The notes under the pieces were generated by a model, which saw only the letters and a list, made by a program, of their open reading frames with translations, was not told where the DNA came from and made no database searches. 64,000 nt of DNA from Silene latifolia (taxonomy: Eukaryota > Streptophyta > Magnoliopsida > Caryophyllales > Caryophyllaceae). Shown here one piece after another: positions 58,032-64,000 of this stretch (position 1 is its first letter; each line of letters begins with the position of its first letter). The stretch lies in the NCBI RefSeq assembly GCF_048544455.1, contig NC_133535.1, forward strand, positions 86,366,120 to 86,430,119, read 5' to 3'. Both the position numbers and the translations under genes were made by a program.

Positions 58032-60840
58032 TAATCTTTGTAAATTGGATCTTCTAAAAGAAGATCCTCTTCACCTTGCAACTCCACTCCCTTGAAGTAA
58101 TGCTTCACTGGTTATCTATTGACCTTTATCACTTTTCCCGAGGTCGGGTTTTCCACCTCACCACCCCATGTGGAAAAACTTTCTTGACTTTGTAAGGTCC
58201 ATACCATATCGACCTTAGCTTGCTGGGAAAGTTCTTGAGATGACTTTGGAACACCAAAACATCTTGTCCCTCTTCAAAAATTCTTCTTGTCACCATTTTA
58301 TCATGCCAAGACCGAGCTTTCTCCTTGTAAATGCTAGCATTGTCATAAGCATTTTGTCTAACCTTTTCCAATTCTTGAATTTGAAGCTTTCGGTGCAATC
58401 CCGCCTCATCGACATTTTGGTTGAAAACTTTGATCGCCCAATAGGCTTTGTGTTCAACTTCTACGGGGAGTTGGCATCCTTTCCCATAAATTAGCCTATA
58501 TTTAGACATGTCGATTGGGGTCTTATAGGCCGTTCTATAAGCCCATAGAGCATCTTCAAGCCTCTTGCTCCAATATTTTCGGTCGGGATTGACCGTTCTT
58601 TCCAAGATATGCTTAATCTCCCGGTTAGAGACTTTCGCTTGGCCGTTTGTTTGGGGGTGATAGGCCGTAGAAATCTTGTGGAGCACACCATATTTTTGAG
58701 GCAAAGTCGAGATCACCTTGTTGCAAAAATGAGTTCCCCTATCACTAACAATTGCCTTTCGGAATCCAAACCTTGAAAATATGTTGCTTTTTACAAATGC
58801 TTTCACCGTATTCGCATCATCACATTTTGTGGGAATGTCCTCCACCCACTTAGACACATAATCAACCGCCAAGAGGATGTAGAGGAATCCATAGGAATTA
58901 GGGAATGGCCCCATGAATTCTATTCCCCACACATCGAAAACCTCGAAATAAAGCATCGGTTGTTGGGGCATTTCGTTTCGTCGTGAGATGTTGCCAAAAC
59001 GTTGGCATCTATCGCAAGTATTGACGAAAATATGAGCATCCTTGAACAACTTGGGCCAATAAAACCCGCACTCTAGAATCTTCCGTGCCGTTCTATGAGG
59101 CCCAAAGTGACCCCCACAAGCTTACTCGTGCCAATGTTTGAGGATAGATGGGATTTTTACATCCGGTACACAACGCCGAATGACTTGATCTTGGCACATC
59201 TTCTATAGGTACGGGTTATCCCATATGTAGAATCGAGTATCGGCCTTGACCCTATTTCTTTGACTTGATGAAAATGAGGGTGGAAACTTCTTTGTTACCA
59301 TGTAGTTTACCAAATTTGCATACCATGGTTCCGTCATTCTCAAACCATAAAGAGACTCGTGAGGCACACTTCCATCAACTACCCCCATTTGTTGCATTTG
59401 ATGATCATTGAGTTGTAGTCGACTTAGGTGGTCGGCCACCACATTTGCCAATCCCTTTTTCTCTCTAATCTCTATGTCAAACTCTCTTATGAGGAGAACC
59501 CATCTCATTAGTCTTGGTTTGGTATCCTTCTTGCTCACAAGTTGAGTGATGGACTTGTGATCGGTGTATACAATAACCTTGACTCCTAGCAAGTATGATC
59601 GGAACTTCTCTAGAGCATACACTACCGCCAAGAATTCCTTCTCGGTGGTAGTGTAATTCCTTTGGGCATCATTGAGGAGGGATGAAGCATATTGAACGAC
59701 ATATGGAGCTTTATCATCCTTTTGTCCTAATACGGCCCCAATGGCAAAGTCGCTTGCATCGGTCATGATCTCAAAGGGCCGATCCCACTTGGGTTCTTGA
59801 ATGATTGGGGCCGAAACAAGTCTCTCCTTCAATAGGTCAAATGCTTCCCTACAATGAGCATCAAACACAAACTCCACATCCTTGTGCAAAAGTTTGCACA
59901 AGAGATTAGCGATCTTGGAGAAATCCTTAATAAATCGTCTATAAAAGCCTGCGTGTCCCAAGAACGACCTCACGTCTCGAGTATTAGATGGATACGGCAA
60001 GGTCTTAATAACCTCCACCTTAGCCGTATCCACCTCAATCCCTCTTCGCTACACTATATGCCCTAACACGATACTGCTACTCACCATTAAGTGGCACTTT
60101 TCAAAATTTAAAATGAGGTGAGAGTCTATGCACCGTGATAGGACCATAGCGAGGTGGTCTAGACACGAGTCAAATGAGTCTCCATGGACGGTGAAGTCAT
60201 CCATGAAGACTTCCAAGATACGCTCCACATAATCCGAGAAGATGCTCATCATGCACCTTTGGAATGTGCCGGGGGCGTTGCACAGTCCAAAGGGCATGCG
60301 GCGGTAAGCATAAGTACCAAATGGGCAAGTAAATGTTGTTTTGGATTGATCCTCGGGGTGTATGGAGATTTGAAAATACCCGTAGTACCCGTCCAAAAAA
60401 TAATAGTACTATTTCCCACCTAACCTTTCTAGCATTTGATCTAGAAAGGGTAGGGGGAAATGGTCCTTCAAAGTGACTTGGTTGAGGCGGCGATAATCGA
60501 TACACACCCTTTATCCTGTTTGTAAACGGGTGGGGTTCAATGCCCCTTGGGAGTTTTCGACTACCGTCACCCCCCCCCCCCTTTTAGGCACGACATGAGT
60601 TGGACTTACCCATTGGAAATCACTAATGGGGTAGATGATTCCCATTTAAAGTAGCTTGATTACCTCTTCTTTCACCACCTCCATCATAGGTGGATTGAGT
60701 CTTGTTTGTGGTTGTCTCACGGGTTTAGCCTCTTTCTCTAACCAAATCTTGTGCATGCAAGTGGTTGGACTTATTCCTTTAATGTCGGCAATGCTCCACC
60801 CAAAAGCTTCCTTATGCTTTTTCAACATGTCCACTAACCT
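58032..60840 (-). pseudogene. pol: Gypsy-B2 pol: RT, RNase H, integrase
   Basis: Contiguous here, unlike in B1. Read from 60840 down: the RT start (KEAFGWSIADIKGIS) with TAA 60646 before GIIYP; a C-run of 13 at about 60572-60584 where a frameshift probably lies; the RT core with FMDD; then from 60033 the RT tail, RNase H ([33 protein letters not shown]) open to TAG 59203. Integrase is open from 59049 to about 58130 with CDRCQRFG, SDRGTHF and GQAKVSNRE, then a one-base deletion shifts the C-terminus, which should end near 58032. The active-site residues Asp, Asp and Glu of integrase are all kept. It is better preserved than B1 but non-functional. Confidence 0.9.
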
Positions 60841-61061
60841 CTCCTCTTGCTCTTCTTTGAGTTGGTTTGAAATGATTAATGGAAGAGTATTGTCTTCCCC
60901 TACGAAAATGTATTTGAGATGATTTGGGAGGGGTTTTGGTTTATATTTTCGGGGTTTTAAGATAGAGGGGAGTGGTCTTTCAAGGTTAGTATCCAAGGGG
61001 AGAAAAGGTATAAGGGATCTATGTTCTTGAGAGGCCAACATTTCAGCCGTAACCAAAGGAG

Positions 61062-61133
61062 AACGTAGGTTGCGTTCAGGGGCGCAGGCTGCGTTGTGCA
61101 ACGTAGGCTGTGTTGTATGACGTAGGCTGCATC
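61062..61133. repeat. CGCAGGCTGCG cluster in the PR-RT linker (Gypsy-B2)
   Basis: Four units at a period of about 19 bp, with C to T decay at several CpG sites. Here the reading frame passes through the cluster without a stop (61824-60646). Confidence 0.8.
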
Positions 61134-61379
61134 TCAGACTGCCTCGTGGACTTTCTTCTTGCTCTTTTGACAATGACTCCTCATCTTCAAGTTCTTCTTC
61201 TTTGTCCAAGTCCTCCGAATATTCCTGCACATCATTAGACAACACTACCCGCAAACCTTCTTGCTCCAAATCGTTAGTGAGGGCAACCTCAAGGGGGTCC
61301 CTTTGACACAAATTATAAACTTGTGAAACAATTGGATCAAAGATATCCAAGAAATAACATGAATGTGAATCGCTAGGTT

Positions 61380-61824
61380 GTTTCATAGCATCATATATGT
61401 TGTAAGTGAGTTTCTTTGCATCAAACTCCATAGTTAGGTTTCCGTTAGACACATCAATCTTGGTCTTAGAGGTCTTCATGAAAGGCCTCCCCAAAAGGAT
61501 TGGAGTGGCCTTCGAGTCAGCTTTCATGTCAAGAACATAGAAGTCGGCCGAAAAGGTTAAGTGATCTACCTCTACCAACACATCTTCCACCATCCCCCTC
61601 GGGTATATGCTTGAGCGATCCGCAAGTTGGATCACTACATCGGTTTTATTCAATCCCAAGGTCTCATAAAGGGCATAGGGCATAACGTTGATTGATGCAC
61701 CAAGGTCTAACATAGCATGAGTGAAACTCTTGTCCCCAATAGAGCATGGTATAGTGAACATTCCCGGGTCGCCACACTTTTTGGGAAGTGATTTTTTAAA
61801 TATGGCGGAGACATGTTCACTCAC
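61380..61824 (-). pseudogene. pol: Gypsy-B2 protease
   Basis: The active-site motif DLGAS is intact (Asp at about 61705-61707), with LLGRPFM downstream. The frame is open from 61824 through the linker into the first part of RT at 60649. The domain is a normal retropepsin and could be active if expressed, but gag upstream carries stops and frameshifts (TGA 63720, breaks near 62154 and 61876). Confidence 0.85.
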
Positions 61825-61875
61825 CCGTACACTTTGGGTTCCCTTCCTTGGGCTTCTCCTAGGTGTACCAAGTTC

Positions 61876-63818
61876 CTAGAGAAACTTTTCATACCTCGGA
61901 ACACCCTTCAAAACATTTAGAAAAGGAATGTTTACTTCACACTTTCTAAAAGTTTCATAGAGATCCTCATCTCTTTCGACCCTCTTAGAACGTGTGAGAG
62001 CATTCGGAAACGGTACCTCCACAACATATTCTCTTTCGATCTCCTCAATTTGAGCTTCGGCGTTGTTGCTTCCTTGCTTTTCTTTGTCCTTTCTCAAAGG
62101 ACTCTTCTCCTCTTCTCCATTAGCTTTAGAGGGTGTCTCTTTCTCCTTTTCAACTACAAGCTCTTCTTCAATTTGTTCCTCACATGTGACTTGGCCCTTC
62201 TCTTCTTATTTGGAGAGGATTCTAAAGTTCTCCCCTTCCTCAATGAAATAGCACTAGCATTTTCCCTAGGAGGGAATGTAGTGGAGGGAATAGAAGTGGA
62301 ATTCCTTTGGTTTTGTTTGGCAAGTTCTTGGGCAATTTGTTCAAGTTGGACCTCAAGGTTGGAAACCTTGGCATCACTAACACCCTTGTCGGCTTCAATC
62401 TTGTCAAACCTCTTGTTTGTTTTAACTTGCTCTTGCAAAATGTTCTTAAGAAAGTCTTGAACACTTGGTTCCTTTTGAGAATTGGTGTTGTTGCCTTGGT
62501 TGCCGAATTGGAATGATTGACCTTGGCTTTGGTTACGACCTTGGTTGTTGTAATTTCCATTCCTATTTCCTTGAAAATTGGAACCTTGACATTGTTGGGA
62601 ATTTCGGTCTCTCAAGTGATTGAATTGGCCATTAACAAAGCTTTTGGAAGTGTCACCACCCCAACCAAGACGAGGGTTGTCTCTACTCCCAACATTGTAG
62701 GTATTTCCATTAGGGTCATAATTGTAATATCCTCCCCCGGAAGGATTCCTAGCATTGTAATTTCCATAACCCATTGCACTCACATTTTCCACCCCAATTC
62801 CTTCTTCTATCATAATGGGGCAAGCTTCCTCCAAATGACGACCTTGGCAATAGTTGCATTCCACTTGATTCCCATGACTTCCTTCCTTGTTTGGAGTGTT
62901 TCCTATCATGTTTTTCACTAGGTGAGTTAGGTCATTCACACTTTGCTCAAGATTTTGAGTAGATGAGGAGGTGGTTCCCATTGAAGATGAATTTCTTGAT
63001 CCCTTTTGACTTCTACCATAATTTCTTGTGGTTGAGGCAAGTCTCTCAATGATCTCCTTAGCATCCGCTATGGAATAATTCTCCAAGCCTCCCCTGGTGG
63101 CGGGATTGACCATCCTTTGATCTTCTTGGCCTAAACCTTCATAAAAGTTAACAAGAAGGTCATCCTCACTCAACCCATGGTATGGGCATTGAGCCACCAA
63201 CCTCTTAAATCTTTCCCAATATTCATACATGGTTTCCCCATGGTCTTGCTCTATTGTGGTGATTGCCTTTTTTGCACGGTTGTGGCGTGAGTCGGGATAG
63301 AATTTCTCAAGGAAGGCCGCTTTCATTTCTTTCCAAGTACTTATGGACCCCGGAGTAAGATTGAAAAGCCAATCCTTAGCCGCATCCAACAAGGAAAACG
63401 GAAAGGCACGAAGCTTGAATTGGTCCTTCGTCACTCCATTTGGAATGGCTCCTTCACACATCATGTGAAACTCCGATAAGTGCCGGTTAGGATCATTTCC
63501 CGCGTGCCCATGGAATTTGGGTAGGTTGTGAATGAAGAAACCCTTAAGTTCAAAGTTGGCATTTACTCCCAAAGGAGGGTATGTGATGCATAAAGGTTGT
63601 TCATCGCAGTTCCTTGCCCTTATCTCATGAATGGTTCTATTATCGTTCGCCATTCTAGGATATTCTACTTCAATGGGGTTCACCGAAAGTGGTTCTTCTT
63701 CAACTTGGGTTTCCCTAGGTCATCTTTGATACCACGGGTTTGTAAACAACCAAGAGTATGCTCTGAATGAGTCTTCTTCAACGGGAGTTGATTCACCACT
63801 TTGTTGAGAACTAAACAT
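61876..63818 (-). pseudogene. gag: Gypsy-B2 gag
   Basis: Likely start ATG at 63818 (MFSSQQSG). A TGA at 63720-63722 replaces CGA of B1, a CpG decay. After it, 509 codons are open (63683-62154) with the Gag core FHGHAGNDPNRHLSEF, MYEYWERFKRLVAQCP and NFYEGLGQEDQRMV, the segment lost by frameshift in B1. The zinc knuckle CNYCQGRHLEEAC is complete, with the short CX2CX3HX4C spacing seen in Athila-type Gags. An Asn/Gly/Gln-rich low-complexity stretch and a coiled-coil-like segment follow. The Lys/Glu linker to protease continues at 62097-61876 in another phase. Confidence 0.88.
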
Positions 63819-63932
63819 AAACTTGGACACTACACAAAACAAATTAAAACTTCCACTTACTTCTAACAACAAAAACAGTATAAAAACAACTAAGCATAAA
63901 TTCACAAACTCAAGTTCTAGCTATATTTCCCT

Positions 63933-63950
63933 TCCCCGGCAACGGCGCCA
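63933..63950 (-). other. Gypsy-B2 primer binding site (tRNA-Asp type)
   Basis: TGGCGCCGTTGCCGGGGA on the - strand, a perfect match to the Gypsy-A site. Confidence 0.9.
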
Positions 63951-63955
63951 AAATT

Positions 63956-64000
63956 TGATAGAAGAAATACTAGGTCGCTAAATACTAGAATTAAACTACC
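63956..64000 (-). repeat. Gypsy-B2 5' LTR, first 45 bp only
   Basis: Begins TGATAGAAG as at 18739 and 41918, and runs off the window. Confidence 0.88.

Larger units (their letters stand above)
41918..64000 (-). mobile_element. Gypsy-B2: Athila-like element, split by LTR-D2 and Gypsy-E, running off the window
   Basis: Same order as Gypsy-B1 on the - strand. The 3' LTR is 41918-44986 (with LTR-D2 inside), then hairpins, the inverted-repeat module with Gypsy-E inside, pol 58032-60840, PR, gag and PBS. Only the last 45 bp of the 5' LTR are seen (63956-64000). Without its insertions the internal region is about 9.85 kb, so a full element would be about 13 kb. The left flank AGTAA is as in B1. Confidence 0.93.

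Noticed and set aside
60572..60584. C13 run as a regulatory signal
   Set aside because: B1 has a shorter run at the same place; this looks like homopolymer slippage or a sequencing artefact inside a dead RT.

Overview
This window is plant nuclear DNA made almost entirely of nested LTR retrotransposons, with one DNA transposon and copies of a MITE. The diagnostic features are Copia and Ty3/Gypsy (Athila-like) polyproteins, primer binding sites complementary to plant tRNA-Asp and initiator tRNA-Met, a CACTA transposon and Stowaway-like MITEs. I see no intact host gene, rRNA, tRNA gene or CRISPR array. The sequence alone does not fix the species; a higher plant with repeat-rich heterochromatin fits.

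Layout. 1-548: an LTR fragment on the - strand, related to the LTRs of Copia-C. 549-18738: a decayed Copia element (Copia-1, + strand), split by a CACTA transposon (1554-4974, TSD ATC) and by Gypsy-A (7022-18493, TSD ATGCG). 18739-39090: Gypsy-B1, an Athila-like element on the - strand, inserted in the RNase H end of Copia-1 and itself split by the gag-only Copia-C (26281-35060, TSD TTAGC). 39096-41917: a second copy of the Copia RT/RNase H segment (Copia-2), split by solo LTR-D1. 41918 to beyond 64000: Gypsy-B2 (- strand), joined to Copia-2 at exactly the same site as B1 to Copia-1. B2 is split by solo LTR-D2 and by Gypsy-E (47598-56710), a large-LTR element with no coding capacity.

History. 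The identical Copia/B junctions and shared stop codons show that a block of about 13 kb (Copia RT to the Gypsy-B 5' LTR) was tandemly duplicated, with the breakpoint at about 39079-39096. Each copy then took different insertions, and for each of five of them the other copy keeps the empty site.

Most unusual features. (1) Three Athila-like families (A, B, D) each carry a cluster of family-specific CpG-rich palindromic oligomers at nearly the same U3 position; A and B repeat their motif inside the element as well. (2) The env-like ORF downstream of pol is in sense in Gypsy-A but antisense in Gypsy-B, where it lies between inverted repeats of about 245 bp that are nearly identical. (3) An array of three similarly built stem-loops lies beside that module and is kept in both B copies.

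How the parts relate. Gypsy-A has lost gag and protease but keeps pol and the env-like ORF. Gypsy-B has gag, PR, RT, RNase H and INT, all with lesions. Copia-C keeps an uninterrupted gag but no pol, so it would need pol in trans. Gypsy-E has LTRs, PBS and PPT only. None of these elements looks autonomous now.
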